DNA of 64,000 nt from Azophilus sp965247035 (GTDB lineage: Bacteria > Pseudomonadota > Gammaproteobacteria > Pseudomonadales > Azotimanducaceae): positions 372,001-436,000 of the forward strand of contig CBDFGJ010000003.1 of assembly GCA_965247035.1 (NCBI GenBank), written 5' to 3'. Made by a program: the position numbers and the translations under genes. How positions within the stretch are numbered: the first letter of the stretch is position 1; the number at the start of each line of letters is the position of its first letter. Positions 16,491 through 26,195 of the stretch are shown here, piece after piece. The notes beneath the pieces are model-generated. The model was not told the DNA's origin. It did no database searches and was given only the letters and a program-made list of their open reading frames with translations.

Positions 16491-19199
16491 GTGTCAGAAA
16501 CGGCGGCAAACGACGACTGCCTGATTTTGGTGGATGGATCCTCCTATCTGTTCCGCGCCTATCATGCGCTGCCGCCTCTGACGACCACGGACGGCTTCCC
16601 TACCGGTGCCATCAGGGGGTTCGTCCTGATGATCCGCAAGCTGGCCAAGGACTGGCCGAACAGCCTGCCCGCCATCATCTTCGACCCCAAGGGCAAGACC
16701 TTTCGCGACGATCTCTATCCGCAATATAAAGCCAACCGGCCATCCATGCCGGATGAACTGCGCCAGCAAATTGAACCCATATTCGAAATCATCCGCGCCA
16801 TGGGGTTGCCCTTGGTCATCGTTCCCAACTATGAGGCGGATGACGTCATCGGCACCTTGGCCACCGAAGCGGGCAACAATGCCCGCTCCGTCCTCATCTC
16901 CACTGGCGACAAGGACATGGCGCAGCTCGTGAACGATCGCGTTCGGCTCATCAACACCATGAGCAGCAAGGGCGAGGTCATTACGGACCGGGCCGGCGTG
17001 GTGGAGAAGTTCGGCGTGCCGCCGGAGTTGATCGTGGATTATCTGGCGCTTATGGGCGACGCGGTGGACAACATCCCCGGCGTGCCCAAGGTGGGGGCGA
17101 AGACGGCCGCCAAATGGCTGAATCTATACGGCTCCCTGGATGGGGTGCGGGAGCGGGCCCATGAAATCAAGGGCAAGGTTGGCGAAAGCCTGCGCGACAA
17201 CTTGGATCAGCTGCCGCTTTCCCGCACCCTGGCTACCATCCGGTGCGACGTCGATGTGCAAGTGGCTGACCTGAAAGCCCAGCCGCAGGATGAGCAGGCG
17301 CTGCGCACACTGTTCAAGCGCTATCAATTCAGCACTTGGCTTGAGGAGATCGACGGCGGGGCCAAACCCACTGCGGCACGCGAGCTGGTGGCGCATTCCT
17401 ATGACTGCATCACTTCGCAAGCCGCGTTGGATGACTGGATCGCCCGGCTTGAAGCGGCGGATGTTTTCGCCTTTGACACCGAAACGGACAGCATCAATTA
17501 CATGCAGGCCGAGTTGGTCGGCTTATCCTTCGCCGTAGCACCGGGCCAGGCCGCGTATGTGCCGGTCGGCCACAGCAGCGCCATCGCGCCAGATCAACTG
17601 CCCAAGAAACTTGTGCTCCAAAAGCTGGCCCCGCTGCTAGCGGCCCCCGACCAAGCCAAGGTGGGCCAGCACATCAAATACGACATGAACGTGCTGGCTT
17701 TGGAGGGCATCACCGTGGCCGGCATCCTCTCCGACACCATGCTGGAGTCCTATGTCTTGGACAGCACCGCCGGCCGGCACAACATGGACGAATTAGCCCG
17801 CAGACATCTTGATCTGGCAACCATCCAGTACGAGGATGTGGCCGGTAAGGGCGCAAAACAGCTGAGCTTTGATCAGATTGCCTTGGCTGAAGCCACGGAC
17901 TACGCGGCCGAAGACGCCGACGTGACCTTGCGGTTGCATCAGGTGCTTTGGCCCAAGCTGCAAGCTGAACCCAAGCTGGCGAGCGTGCTTAAGGACATCG
18001 AACTACCGTTGATCTACGTGCTTTCGCGCATGGAGCGCAACGGCGCCCTGCTCGACGGCGCCCTGCTGCGCCAGCAAAGCCAAGAACTAGCGGTGGGCAT
18101 TGAAAGACTGAAAAAAACGGCTTGGCATCTGGCAGGCGTGGAATTCAACCTGGACAGCCCCAAGCAACTTCAGGACATCCTGTTTGAGCGGATGGACTTG
18201 CCGCAACTGCGAAAAACGCCCAAGGGCCAACCGTCCACCGCCGAACCGGTCATGCGGGATCTGGCCGCCCTGGGCCACGAACTACCCGAAGTCATCCTTC
18301 AATACCGAGGCCTCACCAAGCTGAAAAACACCTACACCGACAAGCTGCCGGAGCAGATCGACGCCAAGACCAAGCGCATCCACACTTCGTACAATCAGGC
18401 CGTGGCCGCAACCGGGCGGCTTTCCTCCGGTGACCCCAATTTACAGAACATCCCCATCCGCACCAAAGCGGGGCGACGGGTGCGGCAGGCGTTCATCGCA
18501 CCGCCGGGACGCCGCATTGTGGCGGCGGACTATAGCCAGATTGAGCTGCGCATCATGGCCCACCTGTCCCAAGACAAGGGCTTGCTGTCCGCATTTGCCA
18601 ACAACCAGGACGTTCATCGAGCGACGGCGGCGGAGGTGTTCGGCGTGGCCTTGGACCAAGTGAGCGATGAACAGCGCCGCAACGCCAAGGCGATCAACTT
18701 CGGCCTGATGTACGGCATGTCTGCCTTCGGGCTTGGGCGCCAGTTGGGCATCGTGCGGCAGCAGGCGCAAAGGCACATGGACCGGTACTTCGACCACTAC
18801 CCGGGGGTGCAGGAGTACATGGATGAAACCGGTCAAACGGCCAAGAAGCAGGGCTACGTTGAAACCCTGTTTGGGCGCCGCCTGTACCTGCGCGACATCA
18901 ATGCCAGGGGCGCCAAGGGCAAGGCCGCCTTACGGGCCGCCATCAATGCGCCACTGCAAGGTTCAGCCGCCGACATCATCAAACGCGCCATGTTGAGTGT
19001 GGATGCGTGGCTGACCAGCGGCGCGGTCGATGCCCTGATGATTATGCAGGTTCACGACGAACTAGTCTTTGAAGCGGCCGAGAGCGCGGTGGATGCTTTG
19101 GTTGCAGGCGCGCGTGCGCGCATGTCCGCAGCAGCGGACCTCTCCGTGCCCCTACTCGTGGACTGCGGCGTCGGCGCCAATTGGGATGAGGCGCACTGA
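16491..19199 (+). CDS. polA: DNA polymerase I
   Basis: A 902-residue repair and Okazaki-fragment polymerase. All three domains are present: the 5' nuclease (GDKDMAQLV, GDAVDNIPGVPKVGAKTA), the proofreading 3'-5' exonuclease with an intact DxE in FDTETDSINY near residue 325, and family A polymerase motifs DYSQIELRIMAHLS, NAKAINFGLMYGMS and QVHDELVFE. The GTG at 16491 is five bases or fewer from AAAGG, a tight spacing; the next in-frame sites would cut into the nuclease domain. Length and motifs are normal. Confidence 0.96.
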   Translation: MSETAANDDCLILVDGSSYLFRAYHALPPLTTTDGFPTGAIRGFVLMIRKLAKDWPNSLPAIIFDPKGKTFRDDLYPQYKANRPSMPDELRQQIEPIFEIIRAMGLPLVIVPNYEADDVIGTLATEAGNNARSVLISTGDKDMAQLVNDRVRLINTMSSKGEVITDRAGVVEKFGVPPELIVDYLALMGDAVDNIPGVPKVGAKTAAKWLNLYGSLDGVRERAHEIKGKVGESLRDNLDQLPLSRTLATIRCDVDVQVADLKAQPQDEQALRTLFKRYQFSTWLEEIDGGAKPTAARELVAHSYDCITSQAALDDWIARLEAADVFAFDTETDSINYMQAELVGLSFAVAPGQAAYVPVGHSSAIAPDQLPKKLVLQKLAPLLAAPDQAKVGQHIKYDMNVLALEGITVAGILSDTMLESYVLDSTAGRHNMDELARRHLDLATIQYEDVAGKGAKQLSFDQIALAEATDYAAEDADVTLRLHQVLWPKLQAEPKLASVLKDIELPLIYVLSRMERNGALLDGALLRQQSQELAVGIERLKKTAWHLAGVEFNLDSPKQLQDILFERMDLPQLRKTPKGQPSTAEPVMRDLAALGHELPEVILQYRGLTKLKNTYTDKLPEQIDAKTKRIHTSYNQAVAATGRLSSGDPNLQNIPIRTKAGRRVRQAFIAPPGRRIVAADYSQIELRIMAHLSQDKGLLSAFANNQDVHRATAAEVFGVALDQVSDEQRRNAKAINFGLMYGMSAFGLGRQLGIVRQQAQRHMDRYFDHYPGVQEYMDETGQTAKKQGYVETLFGRRLYLRDINARGAKGKAALRAAINAPLQGSAADIIKRAMLSVDAWLTSGAVDALMIMQVHDELVFEAAESAVDALVAGARARMSAAADLSVPLLVDCGVGANWDEAH

Positions 19200-19560
19200 G
19201 TGGGTTTAGCTGCCGTTGTAGCCACCAAGATTTGATCGACTTTGCAACCGCCCTGCCAATCGACTGGTTTAAGGTGGCTGAGACCCAATAGCCAAAGCCT
19301 CCACGCAACGGTGGACCTGCAGCAAGGTCATCCCAAAGTCTTGGGCGTCTATCGAGAGCGGGAAGGCAAGCCTGAATTGGCCTTGGTGTGCATGGATATA
19401 GCCCGGCTCCTTGATATGAATGAACTAGCCCAGCTCGGACGCACTCGCCGCCCACCAGCAGCCGGGACCTGACTACAGGGTTGCCGCAACCTGAACAGGG
19501 CGGCAAGTCGTTTATGATAAAGTGGGTCTGCGGACTTGCAGCCCCGGTTGAGTACAGAGC
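19200..19560. other. Intergenic region polA-thrC
   Basis: About 360 bases. A forward frame around 19330-19470 reads somewhat like protein (GKPELALVCMDIARLL) but has no start signal or family that I recognise, so I do not call a gene. A TATGAT hexamer at 19513-19518 could be a -10 element for thrC, but no good -35 partner was found. Confidence 0.35.
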
Positions 19561-20934
19561 ATGCGTTACATCAGCACACGCGGCGAAACCGCTCCGCTCA
19601 GGTTCCAAGATGCCGTTCTCACTGGCTTGGCGCCGGACGGGGGCCTACTGTTGCCGACCGACGTTCCCAGTGTCGCTAACGAACTCGACCAGCTTCGGCG
19701 GCTCAGCTTCAAAGGCTTGGCCAAGGTCGTCATGGCCAAATTTGCCGATGACATTCCGGCCGAGGATGTTTCCGTCTTGGTGGATGCCGCTTACGCTAGC
19801 TTTGATTGTCCGGAAACGGTGCATTTGCGGCCAGTGGGACAACTGCATGTCTTGGAGCTCTTTCACGGCCCGACCTTGGCCTTCAAGGACATCGCCTTGC
19901 AGCTTCTTGGCCGATTGTTCGCCTATATCCTTGAACGGCGGGGCGGCCATCTCAATATTCTTGGCGCCACCAGCGGCGACACCGGCAGCGCCGCCATTGC
20001 CGGTGTGCGCGGCCTGCCGGGCATGGATATTTTCATGATGTACCCCAATGGCCGGATCAGCCCCCTACAGCAACTGCAAATGACCACGGTAGCGGACGCC
20101 AACGTTCATTGCTTGGCCATTCAGGGCAGTTTCGACACTTGCCAAGGCATTATGAAGCGCGTTTTCGGGGATTTGGAGTTCAAGCGTCGCCATTCCCTGG
20201 GGGCGGTCAACTCGGTGAACTGGGCGCGGGTGCTCGCGCAGGTTTTCTACTACGCTTACGCCAGCCTGCGACTGTCCGCCCCAGCCTCGTTCTGTGTGCC
20301 CACCGGCAACTTCGGCAACGTTTTCGCCGGCTTCATCGCCAAGCGGATGGGCTTCCCCATCAACCGCCTGATCGTGGCCACCAACGAAAATGACATTCTT
20401 TCCGTATTCTTCGCCTCCGGCCTGTATCGGCGCGGACAGGTCCGCTTCACCATCTCTCCATCCATGGACATTCAGGTGGCCAGCAACTTTGAGCGCTTCC
20501 TTTACTATCATCTTGATGGTGATGTGCCGGCGCTCAAGGCAAACATGGCAAATTTCCAGTCTGGCGGGGAGATGAAGCTGCCAGCACCGGCGGATGATGT
20601 ATTTGCGGCCACCTCCGTGGACAACGCCGATACCTTGGCGGCCATCCGCAGCATCCATAGCGAGACCGGCTATTTGGCCGATCCCCATACAGCGGTTGGG
20701 CTTGCGGCCGCTCGGCGCTTGTCCCTGCCCGGACCGGTGGTGTGCTTGGCCACGGCCCACCCAGCCAAGTTTCCCGCGGCCGTCAATGAGGCGGTGGGTG
20801 CGTTAAAAGCGGTGCATCCGACGCTTGAGGAGCTTAAAGGCCGCGCCCAAAGCCGCACGGAGCTACCGGCGGGTGTCGATCAGGTCAAGGCTTTCATCGC
20901 CGCCCATGCTGGACCGCAAGCCAATGGCGGGTGA
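19561..20934 (+). CDS. thrC: Threonine synthase
   Basis: PLP enzyme converting O-phosphohomoserine to threonine. The 457-residue protein begins with the family's MRYISTRG, has the PLP lysine in GPTLAFKDIALQ, the ATSGDTGSAA phosphate loop, and TGNFGNVFAGFIAKRMG. It belongs to the longer fold-type II class seen in gammaproteobacteria. hom and thrB are not adjacent. The short degenerate DUF2782 and polA upstream fit the same ancestral thrB-DUF2782-polA neighbourhood. Confidence 0.95.
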   Translation: MRYISTRGETAPLRFQDAVLTGLAPDGGLLLPTDVPSVANELDQLRRLSFKGLAKVVMAKFADDIPAEDVSVLVDAAYASFDCPETVHLRPVGQLHVLELFHGPTLAFKDIALQLLGRLFAYILERRGGHLNILGATSGDTGSAAIAGVRGLPGMDIFMMYPNGRISPLQQLQMTTVADANVHCLAIQGSFDTCQGIMKRVFGDLEFKRRHSLGAVNSVNWARVLAQVFYYAYASLRLSAPASFCVPTGNFGNVFAGFIAKRMGFPINRLIVATNENDILSVFFASGLYRRGQVRFTISPSMDIQVASNFERFLYYHLDGDVPALKANMANFQSGGEMKLPAPADDVFAATSVDNADTLAAIRSIHSETGYLADPHTAVGLAAARRLSLPGPVVCLATAHPAKFPAAVNEAVGALKAVHPTLEELKGRAQSRTELPAGVDQVKAFIAAHAGPQANGG

Positions 20935-21448
20935 CCCATGGCGGGCATTGCAGTGACGATGGTCAATCCGAACCCCCGCGGTCGCGCAAGCAACACAACG
21001 AGCTCAGCGTAGGCCCAAATGCGGGTGGCCGGGCCTGAAGCAGAATGGGCTTGCGGGGCCTCGCGGCCGGCGCGTCAAGCTCGCGCTTGCGCCCATCCTG
21101 CAGCACGGCAACGGGGGCCGCGTGCTTGGTCCCGGCCTCAAAAGAGTGAGTTTGGGGCTTGGCGGTCGGGTGGCTTTGGTTCGTCTTGGGAGCGCCGTGA
21201 TCTTGATGCCCGCTGCCGAGCACCGGTGCTGCCGCTGGCGGCGGTTGCTGCTCAAAGCGGTTCGGCGTTTGTCCATATTCAACGTCGAGTTGGGTATTGA
21301 TGCATCCCGCTACTGACCCAATATCTACGCCACCGCCAGATCAGACGCAATGTTTCGAGGCGCCACTAAGGTGGGTTCCATGAAAGGCGTGCCGAAGCAT
21401 GTCGCCGTTTCCCTTTATGAATAGGCTAGGCTCGACTCTGCGCACATC
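20935..21448. other. Intergenic region thrC-HAD gene
   Basis: About 510 GC-rich bases between convergent genes. Several overlapping short frames exist on both strands, but they have low-complexity Arg/Pro/Ala composition and no start signals. I see no gene, no clear terminator and no repeat here. Confidence 0.4.
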
Positions 21449-22171
21449 CTAGAGCTGTTCGATGCGCTCAATCGCGGCCACCACTTCGCTTAGATGACCG
21501 ATCACTTCCGTCGCCGTGCAGGCATTGGGTGCTTGCGGCTGCGACAGTTGGCCTAATCCTTTAGCCCAGATGGTATGCATGCCGATGCTGGCGGCGGCCT
21601 CAATGTCATCGACCGGGTGGTCGCCAATGTGGATCGCTTGGCGGGGGCTTGCGCCATTGTGCGCAAGCGCTTTTTGGAACAGGTCCGGCGCGGGTTTGCT
21701 CGCGCCTACGTCCGCTGCGCAGAAGCTGAAGGAGAAGTATCGGTCCAGTTTGAGCTTCTTTGGGTCTGCATTGCCGTTGGTGAGGGAGCCTAGGGTGTAG
21801 CGCTTGGACAGGTCATCCAAAGCGCTTAGGGCGCCGTCGAAGAACTTCACGTCGTGCCGCGCCTCGAGGAACAGATTGAAGGCCCTGATCGCCATCTGCC
21901 GAGCTCGGTCTGGCGCCAGCTTTGTTCGGCGCAACAGCACATAGAGAATTTCTTCCCGCAGGCGGGAGATATCGTGAACCAGATGCGGCTGGGCTGCAAT
22001 CACTTGGGCGCGGGTGGCGGCCAAGGTGCCGCCATTACGATAGAGCGCGGCGGCGGCTGGCGCATGGTCTGCAAGCCAAGCCGAAAGTTGCCGCTCCGCC
22101 CCCTGAATGACCGTTTGCACATTCCATAAGGTGTTGTCCAAGTCAAAGGTGATCACCCGGATTTGCGGCAT
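21449..22171 (-). CDS. HAD-family hydrolase (YigB/FMN phosphatase-like)
   Basis: A 240-residue haloacid-dehalogenase phosphatase. Motif I is TFDLDNTLWN (DxDxT), motif II lies in LGSLTNGNAD, the motif III lysine is around GASKPAPDLFQKAL, and motif IV is HIGDHPVDDIEAA. The cap insertion is helical, subfamily I. In pseudomonads this gene follows xerC in the same order as here and relatives act on FMN or small phosphate esters, so that is the likely role. The ATG at 22171 starts 10 bases after the xerC stop. Confidence 0.9.
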   Translation of the reverse strand: MPQIRVITFDLDNTLWNVQTVIQGAERQLSAWLADHAPAAAALYRNGGTLAATRAQVIAAQPHLVHDISRLREEILYVLLRRTKLAPDRARQMAIRAFNLFLEARHDVKFFDGALSALDDLSKRYTLGSLTNGNADPKKLKLDRYFSFSFCAADVGASKPAPDLFQKALAHNGASPRQAIHIGDHPVDDIEAAASIGMHTIWAKGLGQLSQPQAPNACTATEVIGHLSEVVAAIERIEQL

Positions 22172-22181
22172 GGCGGCAGGC

Positions 22182-23057
22182 TCAATCCGGCTGTTTCTCC
22201 GCCCGGGGATGGGCGGCGTCATACACCTTGGCCAAGTGCTGGAAATCCAAGTGTGTATAGATCTGGGTCGTGGCGATGTCGGCGTGGCCGAGCATCTCCT
22301 GCACGGCACGGAGGTCGCCGGATGACTCCAGCAGGTGGCTGGCGAAGCTGTGCCGCAGCATGTGCGGATGCAGCATGTTGGTGCCAAGGCGCAGCATGCT
22401 CTGGCGCTTTAGCCGCTGCTGCACCGTGCGCCGGCTGACTCGAGGCCCGTCTCGGCTGACGAACAGAGCGGCATCGGGCGTGGTTTTCAAGCGTGTCGCC
22501 AAATAGGATTGAATCGCTTTGATGGATTGCGCACCCAAAGGCACCACCCGCGTCTTGCCGCCCTTGCCCGTCACCCGCATCAGGCCGCTGGCGAAATCCA
22601 GGTCGCGAATATCGGCCTCGACCAGTTCGCTCAAACGCACGCCGCTGCCGTAGAAAAGCTCCATCATCGCCACATCCCGTTTCTCAAGGGTGTTTTCTGG
22701 CTTGAAGTCAAGCAGCTTCATGGCCATGTCAGCATCCAGCGTATTGGGCAGGGGGTTGCTCTTCTTAGGCGATTTGGCGGCGGCGGCGGGGTTTCCATCC
22801 ACCACCCCCTGCTTCTCCAGAAAGCGGAAGAAGCTGCGCAGGCTGGAGAGCATGCGCTGCAACGTGCGTGGGCTTAGGCCCTTGGCGTGCAGCCGGGACA
22901 CCAAGCTGGACAGGTGATGGGGCCGCATTTCGCTCCAAGGCGCCTCGATGACGGCAGCGCAACGCTCAATATCCCGTTGATAGGCCTTTAGCGTGTTGGG
23001 CGAGTAGCGCTTCTCGAATTTAAGGTAGTCTAGGAAGCTTTTGAGTTGAGGGTCCAT
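22182..23057 (-). CDS. xerC: Tyrosine recombinase XerC
   Basis: Works with XerD at dif to resolve chromosome dimers. The 291-residue protein has an N-terminal SAM-like DNA-binding domain (YSPNTLKAYQRDI) and a catalytic domain with Arg in GSGVRLSELV, Lys in VTGKGGKTRVVPL, HxxR in HPHMLRHSFASHLL, the second His in LGHADIATTQIY, and the nucleophilic tyrosine in the same segment. I chose ATG 23057; a TTG at 23078 would overlap the DUF484 stop. It lies in the conserved DUF484-xerC-HAD order, so a chromosomal rather than phage enzyme is the clear reading. Confidence 0.95.
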   Translation of the reverse strand: MDPQLKSFLDYLKFEKRYSPNTLKAYQRDIERCAAVIEAPWSEMRPHHLSSLVSRLHAKGLSPRTLQRMLSSLRSFFRFLEKQGVVDGNPAAAAKSPKKSNPLPNTLDADMAMKLLDFKPENTLEKRDVAMMELFYGSGVRLSELVEADIRDLDFASGLMRVTGKGGKTRVVPLGAQSIKAIQSYLATRLKTTPDAALFVSRDGPRVSRRTVQQRLKRQSMLRLGTNMLHPHMLRHSFASHLLESSGDLRAVQEMLGHADIATTQIYTHLDFQHLAKVYDAAHPRAEKQPD

Positions 23058-23074
23058 CGCCACAGGCCTTGAAG

Positions 23075-23740
23075 TCAATCAAGACGATTGATGATGCGGG
23101 CCAAGACGTTGGCGATGTGGCCGATGAACAGGGTGTCCATATCTGGTGGGAAGTGCTGCGGGTCTCGGCTGCCCACCGCCAAACAGCCAGCGCCGGACGT
23201 TAAATCCAGCGGGAGGAGCGCCGCGCTGCCGCTTCCTTCGTGCTGCTGGATGGGAAAAATGCGGCTTAGTTCGCTGATGCGCAGGGTGGTGCAGCTAGGT
23301 TGCGAGCGGCGCGTAAAGTCCGCCGTCGGCAGCGGCCCGGCGTGCCCCTGCAAGTGGTCAAGACGCAGGTGCTCCTGCTGCAGGTGGCAGCAGACGAAAT
23401 CGGCGTCAAAGTCCGCTAGCAGATGGGTGGCCAACACCTCGTTCAGTTGATGCCAAGTGGATACGTCGAGCAGGGCCAAGGTGAGCATGCAGACCTTGGA
23501 GAGCAGGGCGTCGTTGGTCCGGGCCGATTGCATAATGGCGTTTAGCCGGCGGCGCAGGTCCGCATTGCGCTGGCGCAACACCTCCACCTGATGCTCGATT
23601 AAGGAGACGGCGGCGCCGGATTCGTGGGTTAGTGAAAGGTTCAAAAGAAGCTCCGAATGCGCATTGAAGAACCCGGGGTTGGCCTTGAGAAAGCTGATGA
23701 CTTCGCGTTCGGAGATTTCATTGGAAATTGATTTTGTCAT
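23075..23740 (-). CDS. DUF484 family protein
   Basis: A 221-residue member of the DUF484 family, a GAF-like cytoplasmic fold of unknown function that is consistently found between dapF and xerC. It shows the family's N terminus (VISFLKANPGFFNAHSELLL), a coiled-coil-like stretch around residues 45-75 (VEVLRQRNADLRRRLNAI) and a GAF-like C-terminal half ending LFIGHIANVLARIINRLD. It lies 8 bases downstream of dapF. Its relevance to Xer recombination is unproven. Confidence 0.9.
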   Translation of the reverse strand: MTKSISNEISEREVISFLKANPGFFNAHSELLLNLSLTHESGAAVSLIEHQVEVLRQRNADLRRRLNAIMQSARTNDALLSKVCMLTLALLDVSTWHQLNEVLATHLLADFDADFVCCHLQQEHLRLDHLQGHAGPLPTADFTRRSQPSCTTLRISELSRIFPIQQHEGSGSAALLPLDLTSGAGCLAVGSRDPQHFPPDMDTLFIGHIANVLARIINRLD

Positions 23741-23748
23741 GCGCCTGC

Positions 23749-24609
23749 TTAGGTTTCGAGTACACCTTCATAGACCAAGATGGCTGCACCCAGCATCTTA
23801 ACGGGCGCTCCGTCACCCTGCCAATTGACCCACCCCTTGCCGCTGGGCAAGGACACCTTGACGCTGGAGTTTAGTTTGCCATGCAGCACCCCCGCCACGA
23901 CGGCTGCGCAGGCACCGGTGCCGCAGGCCAGCGTTTCACCCACCCCGCGCTCATGCACCCGCAGCCGCACGTAGCCTTGGTCCACCACTTCGCAAAAACC
24001 GATGTTGGCGCCCTTGGGGAAGCACGGGTGCCGGCTGAGCTCCGCGCCAACTGCGTCCACTTCGATTCGGGTCAAGTTGTCCACGAAGACGACGCCGTGA
24101 GGATTGCCGACGGAGACCGGGGTGACCTCAATGAGGCCGCTGGTCGTTTCCACCCTGTAGGCGGGCGGCCATTCGTCCACTGCGCCGGCCGCTAGGAAGG
24201 GCACATCGCTCAAAACGGTGGAGGGCGGCTCAAACTCCACCTCGACATCGCGACCGGATATTCTCGCCCGCACTCGTCCACCTTGGGTTTGCAATTCCAA
24301 ATCCAGCCGCACGCTCAGTTCCTGCTGATGGACAAAGCGAGCGATGCAGCGGGCACCGTTGCCGCACTGCTCAGCCGTGCTGCCGTCGGCGTTGAATATG
24401 CGGTAGTCAAAGTCGATGTCAGGCGCTGACGGCGGCTCCACGGCAAGAAGCTGATCAAAGCCCACGCCGGTCTGGCGGTTGGCCCAGCGCCGAACGCGCT
24501 GCGGCGTTAAATCGCACTTTTGGGTGACCAGATCGATCACCATGAAGTCATTGCCCAAGCCGTGCATCTTGGCGAAACGTAGCGGCGAGCTTGGTTGTTT
24601 AGGCTGCAT
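23749..24609 (-). CDS. dapF: Diaminopimelate epimerase
   Basis: Converts LL-DAP to meso-DAP for lysine and peptidoglycan. The 286-residue protein has KMHGLGNDFMVID, the first catalytic cysteine in EQCGNGARCIARF and the second in LACGTGACAAVVAG. ATG 24609 gives the usual N terminus; the frame upstream has no similarity. lysA, the next enzyme, is upstream but separated by about 320 bases holding a repeat, so dapF probably has its own promoter here, unlike the tight arrangement in many relatives. Confidence 0.96.
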   Translation of the reverse strand: MQPKQPSSPLRFAKMHGLGNDFMVIDLVTQKCDLTPQRVRRWANRQTGVGFDQLLAVEPPSAPDIDFDYRIFNADGSTAEQCGNGARCIARFVHQQELSVRLDLELQTQGGRVRARISGRDVEVEFEPPSTVLSDVPFLAAGAVDEWPPAYRVETTSGLIEVTPVSVGNPHGVVFVDNLTRIEVDAVGAELSRHPCFPKGANIGFCEVVDQGYVRLRVHERGVGETLACGTGACAAVVAGVLHGKLNSSVKVSLPSGKGWVNWQGDGAPVKMLGAAILVYEGVLET

Positions 24610-24734
24610 GTTGGGTCGTCGTTGGGGCCGGACTGACAACCCATGCGGGCCCAAGCTGAGGGGCGCATTTGGTTGTTTTTGCGTTGATGAAGCGCATGTC
24701 CATGCAACGGGCTAAAACGATGCCCAAAGTCTTG

Positions 24735-24912
24735 GCGGGCGCAGACTTAAGGCTCTGAACAGAGCGCTTCTAATCAATGGCCCGCTCTGGCTGACGAGCG
24801 TGCGGCGCTTCGTATCGCCGATGTTCGCAACAATTCGCTTCCATTCGACGGTCCGCTCTGGGAAGCGTCCTTGATGGGGGCGAAGGCTGAAGGCTCTGAA
24901 CAATGCCCTGCC
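24735..24912. repeat. Degenerate direct repeat in the dapF-lysA interval
   Basis: The string aaggctctgaaca occurs near 24749-24761 and again near 24889-24901. The flanking words ccgctctgg and gctctggg also recur. Read on the reverse strand the two copies translate to the near-duplicate words ALFRAFSLRP and ALFRALSLRP. The interval between dapF and lysA has no other gene signal, so I treat it as a noncoding repeat rather than a small gene. Confidence 0.4.
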
Positions 24913-24931
24913 GCCCTTGGCGCAAATCGAG

Positions 24932-26194
24932 TTAAGCACTGATTTCCATCCGCTCAAGAGCCAATTGATCGTTTATGTGCTCCCTTCGCCGCACAACCCG
25001 AAAGTCCTGGCCCGTAACCAGAACTTCCGCCGGCCGGCCGCGGGAATTGTAGTTGGAGCTTTGCACCATGCAGTAGGCGCCGGCCGACGCCACCGCCAAC
25101 AGATCCCCGGCGGCCAAGGCAAGTTGCCGCTGTTGCGCTAGGAAGTCCCCGCTCTCGCACACGGGACCGGCCAGATCCCAAGATGCAGGCACCGCATGGG
25201 CGGCTGGGGGCAGCACCGGCTCCACTCGATGCCAGGCTTGGTAGAGCGCCGGCCTGAGCAAGTCGTTCATGGCCGCATCGACGATGGCGAAGTTGGGCTG
25301 CTCCGAGTCCGGGGCTTCCTTCAGATATTCCACACGGGTCAGCAAGACGCCCGCGTTGGCCATCAAAAAGCGCCCAGGCTCAATGATCAGCCTTTGCCGA
25401 CGGGACCCCATGCGTTGCTTTACCGCCGCGGCTAGCGCCACCGGGTCAAAGGGCGCTTCATTCTGATAGGTCACGCTGAAGCCGCCGCCGATGTCGATAT
25501 GGTCCAGCACTAGGCCGTCGGCCGCAACCTTGTCCGCCAGTTCCAATAGGTGATCCAAGGCTTCAAGGTAGGGGACGATTTGCTCCACTTGGGAGCCGAT
25601 GTGGCACGCGAGTCCCCGCGCCTTGAGCCTTGGGTGCTCTTGGGCGAAGCGCAGCATGTCCAAAGCTTGAGCGGCGGTCACGCCGAACTTGTTGCGCTTC
25701 AGGCCGGTGGCGATGTAGGGATGGGTTTGGGCGTCCACGTCTGGGTTGACCCGCACCGCCATCGGCGCCACTTGCCCCAACAACTCCGCTTGGCTGGCGA
25801 GCCGTTCCAGCTCCGCCACGCTTTCCACGTTGAAGCAGCCGACGCCACACTTCAGGGCCAAATTGATTTCCGCCACGGACTTGCCCACGCCGGAGAAAAC
25901 AATGGATTCCGGTGCCGCACGGACGGCGATGACACGCTGGAGCTCACCGCAGGAAACGATGTCAAAACCAGCGCCCAAGTCGCGCACGAACTGCAGCACG
26001 CCGAGATTGGAATTGGCTTTGACCGCGTAGCAAATCCGGATTGGCAAGCCGGCGAAAGCCTGCTCAAGTTGCCGATAGGCTTGGGCGATGGCGTCAGCCG
26101 AGTAAACATAGGTGGGCGTGCCTACAGCTTCAGCTATATCCGCGAGAGAAACGTCGGCGGCGTGCAGAACCCCATCTTTACAGCGAAAACTCAT
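24932..26194 (-). CDS. lysA: Diaminopimelate decarboxylase
   Basis: PLP enzyme that decarboxylates meso-DAP to L-lysine. The 420-residue protein has the PLP lysine in RICYAVKANSNLGVL, the glycine-rich DIGGGFSVTY, IIEPGRFLMANAG, and the C-terminal barrel with VCESGDFLA providing the active-site cysteine. It starts directly after the small lptM gene (one base between), matching the conserved lptM-lysA order. The length is normal. Confidence 0.96.
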   Translation of the reverse strand: MSFRCKDGVLHAADVSLADIAEAVGTPTYVYSADAIAQAYRQLEQAFAGLPIRICYAVKANSNLGVLQFVRDLGAGFDIVSCGELQRVIAVRAAPESIVFSGVGKSVAEINLALKCGVGCFNVESVAELERLASQAELLGQVAPMAVRVNPDVDAQTHPYIATGLKRNKFGVTAAQALDMLRFAQEHPRLKARGLACHIGSQVEQIVPYLEALDHLLELADKVAADGLVLDHIDIGGGFSVTYQNEAPFDPVALAAAVKQRMGSRRQRLIIEPGRFLMANAGVLLTRVEYLKEAPDSEQPNFAIVDAAMNDLLRPALYQAWHRVEPVLPPAAHAVPASWDLAGPVCESGDFLAQQRQLALAAGDLLAVASAGAYCMVQSSNYNSRGRPAEVLVTGQDFRVVRRREHINDQLALERMEISA

Positions 26195-26195
26195 A

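Noticed and set aside
20960..21310. Several 60-95 codon frames after thrC
   Set aside because: They overlap each other on both strands, are Arg/Ala/Pro-rich, and have no family similarity.
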